From Thermomucor indicae-seudaticae (taxonomy: Eukaryota; Mucoromycota; Mucoromycetes; Mucorales; Lichtheimiaceae), in the NCBI GenBank assembly GCA_000787465.1, contig JSYX01000085.1, positions 1-64,000 on the forward strand: a DNA stretch of 64,000 nt, read 5' to 3'. The notes below the pieces were generated by a model. The model was not told the origin of the DNA. It was given only the letters and a program-made list of their open reading frames with translations, and made no database searches. Below are positions 36,165-47,531 of this stretch, one piece after another. The first letter of the stretch is position 1, and each line of letters begins with the position of its first letter. A program made the translations under genes and the position numbers.

Positions 36165-39100
36165 CCGGTTGGAAAAGAAAAACGAAGCGCCTATTCAAAG
36201 AAGAGAAAAAGAAGAAAAGTGTAAAGACGAGAACAAAGGGAGAAAAGAGAACAAGTTATAATGATGGGCGTCCTTGCCGGTTCATTTGGACTGGGGCTTC
36301 AACTGACTTTTAAAAACGTTTGCAAGGTCCATGTAGTGCACAATGAAGCCTACAGTTCAATTCAATACAAACACGCATAGCTATCTTTTCATTGTTCAAG
36401 TGCCCCGGGTAACCCGCTGACTTCATTTTTGCCCGTCACTCTCATAAACATGTTAATATCAGCTTTTGTCAGTTAGTCCTTGGACATGATAGGCTATCTA
36501 ACTATCGGTGTGCAACCGGCCATTCGAACAATAGGTGAGATATGTGTGTACCCAGCCTTGTCAAACCTGATGCGAGTGGGAACCCACGAAAAAAAAAAAG
36601 AAAGAAGATTAGACTTCCGACTCTATTCTTGTTTCTTCTTATGCCCTGCCCCTTGAACATCTAGAAAGCGCAAACAAAAAAGAATAAAGATACTATGATC
36701 CTTCCTTCTCCTTTTCCTAGGGAAATTGTCTTTGTGATTGTTTCCTGTTATTAATCTTTGTGTTCCATTGACGGGTTTTGGCCAAAGTAAACCAACATTG
36801 TGATGATCACCAACTGGTGGCTTAACAACGTTTTACACGTGTGTTCCCCCAGTTATGGCTCTGTTTAACCAGCCGATTATAACAAACAAAAGAGAGGAAC
36901 CTGCATTCTCCCTACTCTTTCGCCGGAAAATAGCCTAGTTCGGTCCCGCCTGGAAGGGGAAGGGGACCCGAAGGAGGTGGCCTGTATATTTCTTTCTTCT
37001 CTCCGTCTCTCTCAAGGCCAACTTTTCGCTTCAGCGTTTAGTCGAATACAAGATTGGAACCAAAACTATGGTCTTCTCTTCATGGGGGCCTCTTCGCGGA
37101 AGTTGATTGTTACATTTCGGACGCTAGACACTACGAAATGCATGTCATTCTTTGCATTGTAACCCTGTTCCTGTACTCTTATGCACGCCGGGGTTGATTC
37201 TCACAAAGGAGATGATTCTGGACACAATTATTCCCAGCAACCTTAAGAGACGCTGGACTTTTTCCTAAGGTTTGCCCTGGAAAAAGAACCATTCATTAAC
37301 GCTGCAAACATTCTTTGTATACGCGCACGCGAGCAGATCAGATTCATGGCATTTAATCCAGCGCACATGAAATTTCTCTGCTCTATTTCCACCTTGCTCT
37401 TAACGTTACAGAGAAATAGATTTAGGCATAATTTCTTGGGGAACATATATGTGCCTCACGTATGACCAAACAGTGTGCCTCGCCGTATCATCAAAACCGG
37501 TGACAATGGCTAATGATCGGCTGATGCAGTTGCCCAAGGTTGCAATATTCATCAGATTTTATTCCTGGAATACTCCGTTTCTTTATTATATCCTTTCTGT
37601 CATCAGAAGGCACACGTGGCCATTGTGCTGTGGCGACTTCTGAACCTTCTCCAAAGATAGTCGGGCTTGAATCTGCTTGGATCAGCAGGATGACACTTCT
37701 AGGTATGACCAAACAGCGAAAGGAGCCTCTGCGGCAACGGTTTCGTCGACCTAGTATCCGTATGGTGTTCTTTTTCACGATCGATGTAACATTGACCTAA
37801 GCTGGCGAATTTTACTCAAGATAGCTTTCAATCGAGCGCTAAAACAATGATACAAAAGGACTAGTAACGGTCTTCTTGAGTACTCACAATGCTCTTTTAC
37901 TCTGTGGACAAGTCTACAGGGTAGACCGGTTTCTGTTTCAAATAAACTTGACAGGCATCTGTTGCAAAGAGGACCTTGTGCTTGGCGCCCTGAGCGGAAA
38001 AGACCGTCTTTTCGTCCGCCAGTATAAAGAGAACGCAGTAATTACAGGAAACAAAGTTGTCTGTACGTCTCACAAAGCCGAGACTAGACAACTATGGGAA
38101 AGTCTATAATATTAATTTGACAACAAGAAAGACAACTTGTCCCTCTTACTTTGACAACAGTGCGACGGAAATAGAAGTGTAACAGCCGTGATAAATATCA
38201 GACCACATAATAATTGCATGGATCCTTCACCGATGTGGATGACATTTCATGCTTTGCATACATGCACCTTGACCTTTCGTGCCACCTAATTTGAAACATG
38301 AAATTAGACACAGACGTGCTGCAGAGAAGCTATTGTGCTTATTCTGAATGACCAAATAAGAATCGGTCGCGTTGATAGTGACAATAAACTTCATTAAGAG
38401 TGCAGTAATACGAATCTCAAGCAAGAAAATGAGTTCTACATCGGAAGAGCCGAATGGGGAGGGACAATCTGGATGTGTCAAGTCCTTTGGCCTCATGTGC
38501 GAAAAACAGGCCGCTGCAACCGGTTCGGCTCTTTCAACCTTGTGTCACTCTGATCTCTCCGTTTATGCTTCTGTTTTCGTCACGATGACTTTTCGCTTCG
38601 AGAAGGTTGCCGAAAGTGATCAATGGTTAATAGAGATTGCGGCTGCTAATAGAGCTATTGCATATACTTATCGAATCCAGTATTTGAGCGAAAAAGATCT
38701 ATGGTGGCTTGCTTCCCCTGATCTGTACGTAGAGGCAAGTCCAGCATCTCAATCTCTTTAGGATATGGTCTTCTGGTCATGTCATTTAACCTGACAGCGG
38801 AATGCTGCTAAACATGATAGCGGGCTGTCAAAGCGGAAGACGTTCCGCTGTGGTTTACACATGTTCCGATACCTCCCCCCCCCCGCACATGAGGGGACAT
38901 AGTGTTCTCGGCTAGAACACCAATCATCTCATGCTGACTTCTGCGGAATGACTTCATGTTTGGACGACAGATCCCCGCAACAAAAGAATAGCCAGTATCC
39001 GGTAGAAATTTCCTTGATGAATTGTTTGCTATATGCATTCTAAGCTGCCATTAAGAGGACAAATCCATCCCAATCGCATGACTCTGTATAGTAACCGATT

Positions 39101-39507
39101 GTCGGTAACCCTCATTGACCGAAATGCGAAACTTTAAGAGTTTTATCTTTCTGATAAAGGCAGGCGCGCCTATTACTTATCTTTTTCTTATAATGTAGCT
39201 CTTGTCAGAATCAATTTACGTCCACTTTTTCACCTGTACTGCATGCACAGGACTTGAGCGAAGTACTCTCAACTGTGAAAAGAGGGAACATAGATCATGC
39301 GGCGTGCTATATTAAGGGCTCTGAGCCAATGTCAGTTTTCTTACTCAGACATGCCATTGGCCAATTAGCCCAGAAGCATGCACTCGCCTGATCACACAGC
39401 GATCGCAACCACATAGTGCCGTGTAAAAGTCGTTTTCCCCAACTTGTCGGAAAATGGAGCAAATTACGTAGTTATGCCCTGTGCCCTCCCTCTGTTACGT
39501 AGCTATG
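36165..39507. other. Gene-poor region upstream of the HMG-box gene
   Basis: Long upstream region with A-rich and pyrimidine-rich stretches (poly-A at about 36588-36600; C10 at 38875-38884). Open frames are short and none is recognised. The best is 38429-38761 (+), 110 codons from MSSTSEEPNGEGQSG; with no homologue known to me it stays unassigned. Confidence 0.45.
38429..38761 (+). CDS. Hypothetical 110-codon ORF
   Basis: ATG 38429 opens a frame of 110 codons, with the N-terminal part rich in Ser/Glu/Gly and later stretches FVTMTFRFEKVAESDQWLIE and YTYRIQYLSEKDLWWLASPD that read like a folded protein. There is no promoter signal of note, no intron and no known family. Chance cannot be excluded. 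Confidence 0.25.
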   Translation: MSSTSEEPNGEGQSGCVKSFGLMCEKQAAATGSALSTLCHSDLSVYASVFVTMTFRFEKVAESDQWLIEIAAANRAIAYTYRIQYLSEKDLWWLASPDLYVEASPASQSL

Positions 39508-39556
39508 TATATATAAACACGCTATTTGCCCAAGTGGCAACGGAAAAAGTCGTCCG

Positions 39557-39649
39557 ATGGCGTCGTCCGAATCAGATGAAGCCATACATCGAAAAAAACT
39601 AAGCGTGATTAGCTTAGCTTGTCGACGATTTATATCTTTTCCCGACTAG
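39557..39649 (+). CDS. 30-codon ORF behind a strong TATA box; possible broken F-box gene
   Basis: TATATATAAA at 39508-39517 stands 40 bp before ATG 39557. The frame reads MASSESDEAIHRKKLSVISL then ACRRFISFPD and stops. In the same frame beyond two stops comes RWRLYQAIPNPSLIGRLLER. This resembles the start of a mucoralean F-box protein (xxSLxCRRF...). The stops argue for a relic or an unseen intron. Confidence 0.25.
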   Translation: MASSESDEAIHRKKLSVISLACRRFISFPD

Positions 39650-39891
39650 CAGTAGCTTCGAAATCCTTCTATATGTTACAGATGGCGCCTGTATCAGGCC
39701 ATACCAAACCCCTCACTTATTGGGCGACTTCTCGAAAGGATCTGGATACTTTCGAGCCCATTTTAGTCGTCTTCGATATCAGGTGACAACCAACAGAAGA
39801 AGCGCATGATAAAGCGTCAAAGCCTTCAAAAGGAGAGCTTTTTCGCCGAATTATGTTGAAAGGACACTCGGTGACCGTCTCCAGATGCTAG

Positions 39892-40231
39892 TTAGGTTTT
39901 CATGGTTATCATAATTAGGGTTCCGAACAGAGCTCTGGTCTTTGGTTTCGCTCTGGTTCTGCTCTGGTTTTCTCTGGTTCGCTCTGGTTTTTGAACTCCC
40001 AAATGTGGTGAGGAACTGCATTAGCCGCGTGTAGAATTTTAGGATGGTGTCTGGGGAAGGCACAAGAGGGAACCAATAAGAAGTTTATTGAGACAAAGAA
40101 GACAAAAAAGCCTCCTCCACAGACTCACAGTCGCAAACCAGAGCAAACTAGAGCGAAGCAGAGCAGAGCCGAACCTGGATCTGCTCTGCTTTGGTTTTTC
40201 GGAACCTTAATCATAATCAAGGTTAGCCTAA
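39892..40231. mobile_element. MITE-like foldback element with inverted ends
   Basis: The ends are imperfect inverted repeats of about 35 bp. The left begins TTAGG and ends in ATAATTAGGGTTCCGAA; the complement of the right begins TTAGG and ends in ATGATTAAGGTTCCGAA. Inside, the left arm holds several copies of GCTCTGGTT (39926-39990) and the right arm copies of the reverse type CCAGAGC/CAGAGCAGAGC (40135-40195), so the whole can fold back on itself. No transposase frame is present. Size about 340 bp. Target duplication could not be fixed by eye. Confidence 0.65.
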
Positions 40232-41790
40232 TCACTTGTATATGCCTCTTCTGCTTGTTGCACCCTATTCAAGTCTCTGGAAGTCCTTCCAATGTAAGTC
40301 GAAGGCGGGCTATTTGGTCCCGCTTATAGCTCATTGCGGTAACTAGTAAAAGAAAAGAGGGCTTATTCCGTATTCTCTTACTGAAGAGTTACGCACATGT
40401 CGAGAGCATATTGCCCCGTCGCAGTGTGTTCCGATGCTTATTCTTTCTGCTATGGGGACTTCGACCCAGATGCTCATATAGACGCCGTCTGGCCAAAAGC
40501 TTTTCGCTCTAAACAATGCGTCCTCTCATGGCTAATTGTTGGCGACGACTATGATAGATAGACGACCTTAACTGGAGGATCGGCTGAATCGTACTGAGGA
40601 TTGTCATAATGTGAGTATCAATGCGCAGTTTAGGCTACCAAGATGCTTTTTTTTCCCGAGCCAGGAGAGATTTACATGGAAAACGTCTGTTACTGTAACC
40701 TTACGATACGCATCGTTGCCGCCTTTCAGGCTGAAAGTGCAGTTGGTTCGACGCCAAGACATTTGTTGCCATTGCTATTTGCAGCAGACTTTTCCAGTAC
40801 GCCTTGATCAAACGCGTTAAGAAGTAGAAAAAAGGAGTCAATTGATGATTGCACAAAAGATATGTGTACCTGAAACCGGGACAAGTTATGCCCGGTTATG
40901 GATATAATTGGAAGTAGCATGATTACCTACTGTAACGTAATACGTACCATGCGCCATTGAGCAGCGCAATGCGTATTAAGTCTCCTGATACGGAAGGACA
41001 CGGGGACAGTAGGTCCGAGAAAGGGGTTGGTTTGGGATGACCGAAGCTTCTAATGATAACATTTATGATACCAGTTACTTTTTTCATATACGACCGATGC
41101 TTAATCCTGGCTTGGGACAGCATTGAACAACGTGGTGAATTGACTAATCCTTTATTGTCATCCGATCAATCGGCTCCGAAGGCCGGAGAATTTCTGTTTC
41201 CCAATTCTATGTACCTGGAAATCGCTGATAGGCACCGCGTCCTGAGTTCAGGTATTCATGGCATGAGGCTTCTTATTTTTAATTTGCCATTGGTATCAGA
41301 TATCAGAACGCTATTATACATATGGCTGGCTGCAATGGTACCAAAACTCTTTTGTACTGCAGTGACCTTAGCCACCCTTGTGTCACGAAGCTTGTGTAAC
41401 GGGAATAATTCGCCAGAAATAGGAAAATGGTCAAAGCAGAAAGTTGGCAACCGCGACGTGTGTTTGTTGTCTTTTTGCCAAGGAGCCAGGGGAGAATCAG
41501 AAAAAAACATTGAGTTATTACGATGTAGAAGAATGATCCCTGAATTATGGTGCCATTAGAGTTGTAGAAGGGCGATGAGGGAGAGGTTCCAGTTGACAAA
41601 ATGAAACGAGAAGGAAGTTTGTATCACGACCAGCGAAAAGCCGTGGCGCAATAATGGTAAAAATATCATGGAGCGCGGTGCAACCAGACAGACATTGAGG
41701 ACACGAAACCTTTAAAAGGGGTGCGCGACTTCTCTCTTTTTCTGTCTTCTTTCGTTAGATCTCCATCTCTCGTCTTTTTCATCCTTTGAC
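40232..41790. other. Intergenic, with one 168-codon open frame of unknown status
   Basis: The plus-strand frame 41053-41559 is open for 168 codons (MITFMIPVTFFIYDRCLILA start; later MRLLIFNLPLVSDIRTLLYI). It has no recognised family, and a 98-codon frame overlaps it on the other strand. It could be a gene relic. A TTTAAAA stretch near 41711 may serve the chitin deacetylase that follows. Confidence 0.3.
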
Positions 41791-43265
41791 ATGTTGTCTA
41801 GCGACACATTGAGAGCCCTATTATTCGCGGCCGGACCTGCGATGGTCATGGCTCAAACGGCTACGTCATCGTCCATTCTTGCTGTATCCTCGCCCACCTG
41901 GCTCCCGGACTTTCCGGTTCCATCGGGCGTGGCAACGAGCTACCCTACTGGCCAGGCGCCGACTTCAGACACGCTGCCGACCCAGACACTGAACCTTTCT
42001 TCTTATCCGGAACCATGGTCATCGCCTCCAACAGACCACCCGGAAATACAGACTGTGATCAATGCCATTGACTGGAGCCATGTTCCCAATGCAACCGTCA
42101 GAAAAGCCGATTCGAACGGTGACCTGGATTTTAGCGGCTATGACGCCTCAACGGATCCTGACTGCTGGTGGTCCGATACCAATTGCGTTCAACCGAAAGT
42201 TTCCTATCTGCCTCAAGATATCTACCGCTGTCCACGTGTCGGTGACTGGGGTTTGACATATGATGATGGCCCATTCAATCCTACAGGCAACAACGCCACT
42301 GACCAGTGGGCTGAACCAAACCTTTACAACTTTTTGGCCGAACACAATAACCAAAAGGCAACTCTTTTTGTAAGTTCTAATGGACGAATTGCACTTCACA
42401 GCCAGGTGAACTCACCACTTAGTAGTATATCGGTTCCAATGTCGTCACTTATCCTGCGGCTGCCCAACGTGCCCTGAATGATGGTCACGTCCTCTGCGTT
42501 CACACCTGGTCTCACCCTCCAATGACAACTCAAACCAATGAACAGGTCGTTGCTGAATTCTACTGGGCCCTGCGTGCCATCAAGGAAGCCACTGGTGTCA
42601 CTCCTCGCTGCTGGAGACGTAGGTTTTACCTCTATATCTCTTTTTCTGATATTCTTTTCTTAACTCACTGCGTCTTTTTCTTTCATGTAGCACCCTATGG
42701 CGACGTGGACGACCGAGTTCGTGCCATTGCCTGGCAAATGGGTATGCATACTGTGATCTGGGACGAAGACAGCAACGACTGGGCCATGCCCGGCGACGGC
42801 GGTGGAAACTTGAGCCCCTCAGTCGTAGATGGCTACTTTGAAAACTGGATCAATGCCCGCAAGAATGGGTCGGACGACCAAACCGGCCACATTGTCCTCG
42901 AACACGAACTCAACAACTCGACCGTCTCCATGGCTGAAAAGTGGTTGCCTGAAATTCAACAGACCTTCAACGTTGTCCCTGTACAGCAATGCATGAACAT
43001 CTCGCAACCTTACTGGGAAACCTCCTGGGTCTACCCGACCGAAGCCAACCCCAACGTGACTGCATCCAATAATGGTACGGCCTCAGCAACATCCAGTGCC
43101 ACATCGGCCGCTAGCAGCAGCAGTGCCACTAGTGGCAGCAACAGTCAGTCGTTGTCTTCTGCTTCTCAATCGAGTCAACCAGCCAATGCTGGTTCTGTCG
43201 CCATGATTATGTCTCCTTTGGCTTCCGCTTTGGTTCTGGGTGCCCTGGCCGTCATGACGCTGTAA
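41791..43265 (+). CDS. CDA: Chitin deacetylase, secreted, probably GPI-anchored (copy 2)
   Basis: Same role as the gene at 32112. Exons 41791-42369, 42426-42618 and 42691-43265 give 448 aa. A signal peptide (LRALLFAAGPAMVMAQ) precedes a Ser/Pro-rich stretch. CE4 motifs: TYDDGP, HTWSHP, CWR-PPYGD (codon split by intron 2), DEDSNDW and IVLEHE. Intron 1 cuts just before YIGSN, the same site as intron 2 of copy 1 but in another phase; the intron in RPPY is not shared, and copy 1 has one before TYDDG that is missing here. So the pair are related but not recent duplicates. The C-terminus is Ser/Ala-rich then hydrophobic (LASALVLGALAVMTL), fitting a GPI signal. Confidence 0.93.
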
Positions 43266-43425
43266 CAATCCCTTGCTATGGACACACACACCGCATATAC
43301 TGTACATCCCCTTTTCCGGTTTTTTCTTATATGTATCTTTATTGATGTAGCAGTATCTTCTCACAATGTAGATCTTTCTCTGACGTAAAGCACTCCAGGC
43401 CCGTCTTGGAATGTGTAAAAACAAT

Positions 43426-43718
43426 TTAAGGTGTAGTCTCCTCAGCCGTGTGATTGGGATCTTCACAAGTTCCATATACAGCACCGTTATAACGTCGACA
43501 ATAAAGGTGATCTGCGCACACAAGATTTTGACTACACACTAGTATACATGCTGCTATGTCAGCCACCTTGGTTCTTTCTAAAGCGTTCAGGAAGTATATA
43601 CTGATTACTTGCATTCGTGGAGTGATCGAATCTGCGGAGGGTTATTGTCTGCGTGCGAAAGCCTCGTCAGGCCCAAAAGTCCAAGAAAAAACACACCAAT
43701 CATCGTTATCTTGATCAT
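43426..43718 (-). CDS. Small secreted four-cysteine protein, 71 aa
   Basis: Exons 43718-43609 and 43531-43426, joined by a 77-bp GT-AG intron in phase 2, give 71 aa. The start MIKITMIGVFFLGLLGLTRL followed by SHA is a clear signal peptide with cleavage near residue 23. The mature part of about 48 residues has four Cys (36, 42, 48, 59), enough for two disulphides, in the pattern C-x5-C-x5-C-x10-C with LVCADHLYCRRYNGA and ends HTAEETTP. No family is recognised. A TATATAAA box lies on the same strand at 43764-43771, 46 bp before the ATG. It converges with chitin deacetylase copy 2, whose stop is 161 bp from its own. Role unknown. Confidence 0.68.
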
Positions 43719-43763
43719 TTTGTGACAAGGATAGGAAAGGAAAAAATAGTAAGAGCAACTTGC

Positions 43764-43771
43764 TTTATATA
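43764..43771 (-). promoter_or_regulatory. TATA box of the small secreted protein gene
   Basis: TATATAAA read on the minus strand, 46 bp before the ATG at 43718. Confidence 0.5.
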
Positions 43772-44170
43772 TTTCACTATTAAGATGCTATGCACATCTC
43801 CTCAGTTAAAGTTTCAATAAGCTTTTAGTTCAGCGGGCCTTGATGCCCGATAGATGGCCGACTGGCAATAGAGTGAATCGAGGTGCTTGAGGTGCTACTG
43901 GTAACACATTATGTTGTTGGCTTTGCGTTGTGGGGATCTTTCTTGACCTACACGAAGACAATATCAGAGTCGTCCTCTTTTGTCACGCTGTGTGTCCCCT
44001 TGCTCTCCTTACCTTTCAAATGTGTCTCGACTCGGTCTAATCAAGATTCCGACGATCAAGGTCTGTTTCAAACAGAATCGTTCTACGTTGGGCAGAAAAT
44101 GCGGCTCAAACGCTACCCAATTGATAGGATCAATCTAGCAGGGAGAAAGCTGTTATCAAGATCATGATTT
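43772..44170. other. Intergenic between secreted-protein promoter and COG1 end
   Basis: A 94-codon plus-strand frame (43883-44167) has hydrophobic stretches but no recognised family. Taken as non-coding. Confidence 0.4.
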
Positions 44171-47100
44171 TCACGTCAGCATCATTCCTTGTACCTTTTC
44201 CTGAACACGAGAAAGGCATTTTCGTACGTCTTCAGTCACCAAACCATCTTGCAAAATAAAGTTCAAATAATGCATATCAAAAATCAATTGGGTGGCTCCC
44301 TTTTCTGTCATGTTTGGATTGCCATCCAAGAAGGCCGTCAAAGTGCTCATCATGGAACTGGCCAGACTTTGCCGAAGTGGTTGTATAATAGTCTTTTTTC
44401 AATGTGGGGGATTGTCGGTTTATGGTTCGCGTAAAGTTCTTTCTGCTTCCTTTACTTACCTTGTCTAGCATTCCGGCATTGATCCGTTGTATTTCTTCGC
44501 ACAGTTTGTATACTGCCGTCGTCACAGTAATAGAAGGCTGGACCGGTAGCTGTACATCGTCATCCATTGCTAATACAAAGTTAGTTTCCTCCTATGACAA
44601 AGAGGTATCCTTTATGCGCACATTCCCACACCAGAATAGCAGGACACTCGTCGTTCCACTTTGTCTTTGATAATGCTTCTGATAAACTTTGACGAAACAT
44701 ACGAGACACCGTGTCAATCCAGGGTTTATGCCCAAGACGAAACGTTTCCAGAAACTGGTCTTGCAATTCTTTATATCTCGGGTCTGATAAAAAAACACAA
44801 TACTATTTTATGAGTGTTGTTTGGCCTGTCGAAATCCCAGCTCTGTTCAGTTCACCTTGGTCGATACCACTTCTTAACTCAAGCGACGTCGGACGATTCA
44901 AAGTCAGGACCTTGGGTAGTTCTTTGGAGAAAAGGCCAATGGATTGCGCTAATCTGCCGATAGCAATTGCCATATCGTCTGACAATAAGACGACGCCATA
45001 TTATTAGCCATCGATGGTTGGTCCAAAGTGGGCAAAAAATAAACCAAACCCTGCATACACACACCTGCAAGTTCGCTATCGATTCCTTTCAAGTCTGGTA
45101 ACAACCCTCGAAGACCAGAAATATATTCTGATATAGATCGGAAACAGTCCGCTGTGAAGTACTCTACGAGCATCTGGATATCACTTTACAGTAAGAGTGA
45201 TGAGCAGATCGCCTCGTCTGTAACGTTTGCTTCACTTACACTTTGGACTGAAACTGGTCCTTGCCGCTAAATATCAAATGGCATTCGAAATCATCACGCA
45301 TACTTGACAATGCACTATCAAACGCATATTGCATATCACGGAACCAGGGCGTTCGATCCCGAGAAACATCGCTTAAAATTTCCTTGAACTTTTCCATTTC
45401 TTTCAACCCGGAAGTCATTGGAAGAGATACTAAACTGCTTCCAGGCGCTCCAAACGTAAAGACATCTTTTTATTGATAACAGTAATCAACACCATAGGCC
45501 CACTTGCTAAATAAACAAACTTACCAGTCTTTGCTGCTAGACGAGGCCATACAACTTCACGAGGCTGATCTTTAATGGACTTGCAGCTTTTATCAATTAG
45601 TAGCTTGCTATGATTGTTGAACGCATTTCGAAATATCGACTCCCATATCGAACAAGGTTTATGTAATAAGTCTCGACAAACCTAAAGAGAAGTACCAGTC
45701 GGTACGAAAAGAGAGCTCAAACATCTTCTTTCTCCTTACCTGCTGCCATGCTGACTCCTGAGCGTCTAATACAGAGCTACGCCGACTGGGCTCATCCATA
45801 TCAAGCCAGTCCCATACTTTGGACCGTAACTCGACGAGCGTACGATGTGTATGTACATGTGCCAGCATTACCGGCAGCTGGGTTTCCAAGGTCTCTTCGA
45901 CGTTATTCAGCCAAGACTGAGCAGCCTGCTCTGCATCCTCTCTTGTCAACGCAATGCCGGGATTCAGTTCCGGGTTGAAATTCTGCAAACTCTCTGGAAG
46001 ATATCGCATTAACAAGTGAACATTCGTGCTCGGCGAGAATACTCTGACAATCGCAGGCATTTTGGAGTCCGGAAGCATAAAGTTATGCTCCATTTGCTGA
46101 ATGTACAATTTCATGAGCCCGCCTTCTTCTTCTTTTCCATAAAAGACTTGATGGATATGCAATAATGTTCGCCGGATCATCTGAACCATCTCTTTAAAGT
46201 GATACGGCAGACGTTTTCCTCCTTCGTTATTCGATGGCTGAGCCATATCCTTGATGGCCTCCATCCTGGTCTCGAGAAGTCGTTGGAGTGTCTCGTGTAA
46301 AGTCAAACCATCGAGAAGCATCAGATTGACGAGGATTTCCGCGACTTGCTCCGATGTCGCTTCAGGCAATCGAAGGTACGCCAAGGACCTTGAGAGGATC
46401 TGCGGCTTGAAAACACTGACGGCATCCCATTGCCTCTGAATAACTGGAAACGCGACCTACAAACGTGCGGGTTTTCAGTTTCCCCTTTTACACTTAGTGA
46501 TCTCTCTCCCCTTACATAAATATCATCGAATCCAGTATCAAGATAGTCATGCACTGCTTTGGACAAGGTGTATAATCGACCCGCATGCAGATACCGATGA
46601 TTTTCAAGTGCATGCCAAATCTGTTCAGGAACATCCGCCAATGATTTCACAAGTGCCGCCAATGCATAAAGTCTCTGATCTAAATAAATCATGGTTGAAC
46701 TCAACAATAAACATGCGCGCAGTTGGATGCTGCTCTCGCTATACCAAATGTTTTTGACACGTCTCCCTCTTTGGTGGATTGCGTAAGTATCGCTTGCTCC
46801 CGAATAAGCGAAACATCGCACGATGCTTGCATTCTTTCCAGTTTTTCCTGCACCAAAACCGCATTCTTGCTCATGGTAATAATCGCATCAGCTGCAGAAA
46901 TCAGATCTTGGTATTGTTCTCTAAAATAAAAGGAAGAACCATGAGTCTCTCTCTCTCCTGCGCGTACACATACTGTTCCCAATCCTCACCCGACCATGGT
47001 CCGTAGCTCTTGCTTCTGGACTTCGATTGTCGACCTAGAGTAATTGAGATTAGATTAGATTAGATTTCATTTCATTTCATTTAATGCCGTTCTCGATTTT

Positions 47101-47206
47101 GTCCATAATACCTCATGCGCTTCTCAATGTTGCGCACTTCGGCAACACTGGACCGCGCAAATAGCTCATCGGGATCGCTGCCTATTTCACTGTACGTGGA
47201 TTGCAT
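44171..47206 (-). CDS. COG1: Conserved oligomeric Golgi complex subunit 1
   Basis: COG tethers retrograde vesicles within the Golgi. ATG 47206 (MQSTYSEIGSDPDELFARSS) leads into VAEVRNIEKRMR, then STIEVQKQELRTMVG and REQYQDLISAADAIITMSKN, the classic Cog1/Vps51 N-terminal pattern. Next come RLYALAALVKSLADVPEQIW, HALENHRYLHAGRLYTLSKA and the long exon 46384-45659 (MAYLRLPEATSEQVAEIL; LMLLDGLTLHETLQRLLETR). Further exons run down to VTEDVRKCLSRVQEKVQGMM at the stop, 44171. About ten introns. The first intron contains short pentanucleotide repeats (47045-47085). The exons after 45.6 kb are less conserved and their borders were not all set. Confidence 0.82.
47045..47085. repeat. Adjacent pentanucleotide repeats in COG1 intron 1
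   Basis: About four units of AGATT are followed directly by three of TTTCA, a compound microsatellite inside the intron. Confidence 0.6.
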
Positions 47207-47531
47207 CTATGCCCCAGTATCTGCTTGGACAAAGAGTGCTATCAGCAAAATTCAAACCACGATACTGTTCCTTATTTGTGATCAATCGCTTAAAGTAGAC
47301 TGTGATGCCGTACCCGTCTCAACTCGCAAAGAATTAATTGACTCCAGCTTTGTGTAATACAAGCACAAGCATCTTTCAAGACCATATCAAAGATGGAATG
47401 CTTTGCTCATCGTGGATGTGCAGGGTTTATAAGAAAAAACATTTACATTGAAGCAATCCGTGTCGATGGGGGAAGAAAGAAAAAGCTAAGGTTTATACAA
47501 CGTCCATTCAGGAGAAAGGGAAATTTGTGTG

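Noticed and set aside
41303..41599. 98-codon hydrophobic minus-strand frame
   Set aside because: Opposes a longer plus-strand frame, no motif, likely chance.
47045..47085. Telomere-like or CRISPR-like tandem repeat
   Set aside because: Only a few 5-bp units inside an intron; no spacers and no TTAGGG-type array.
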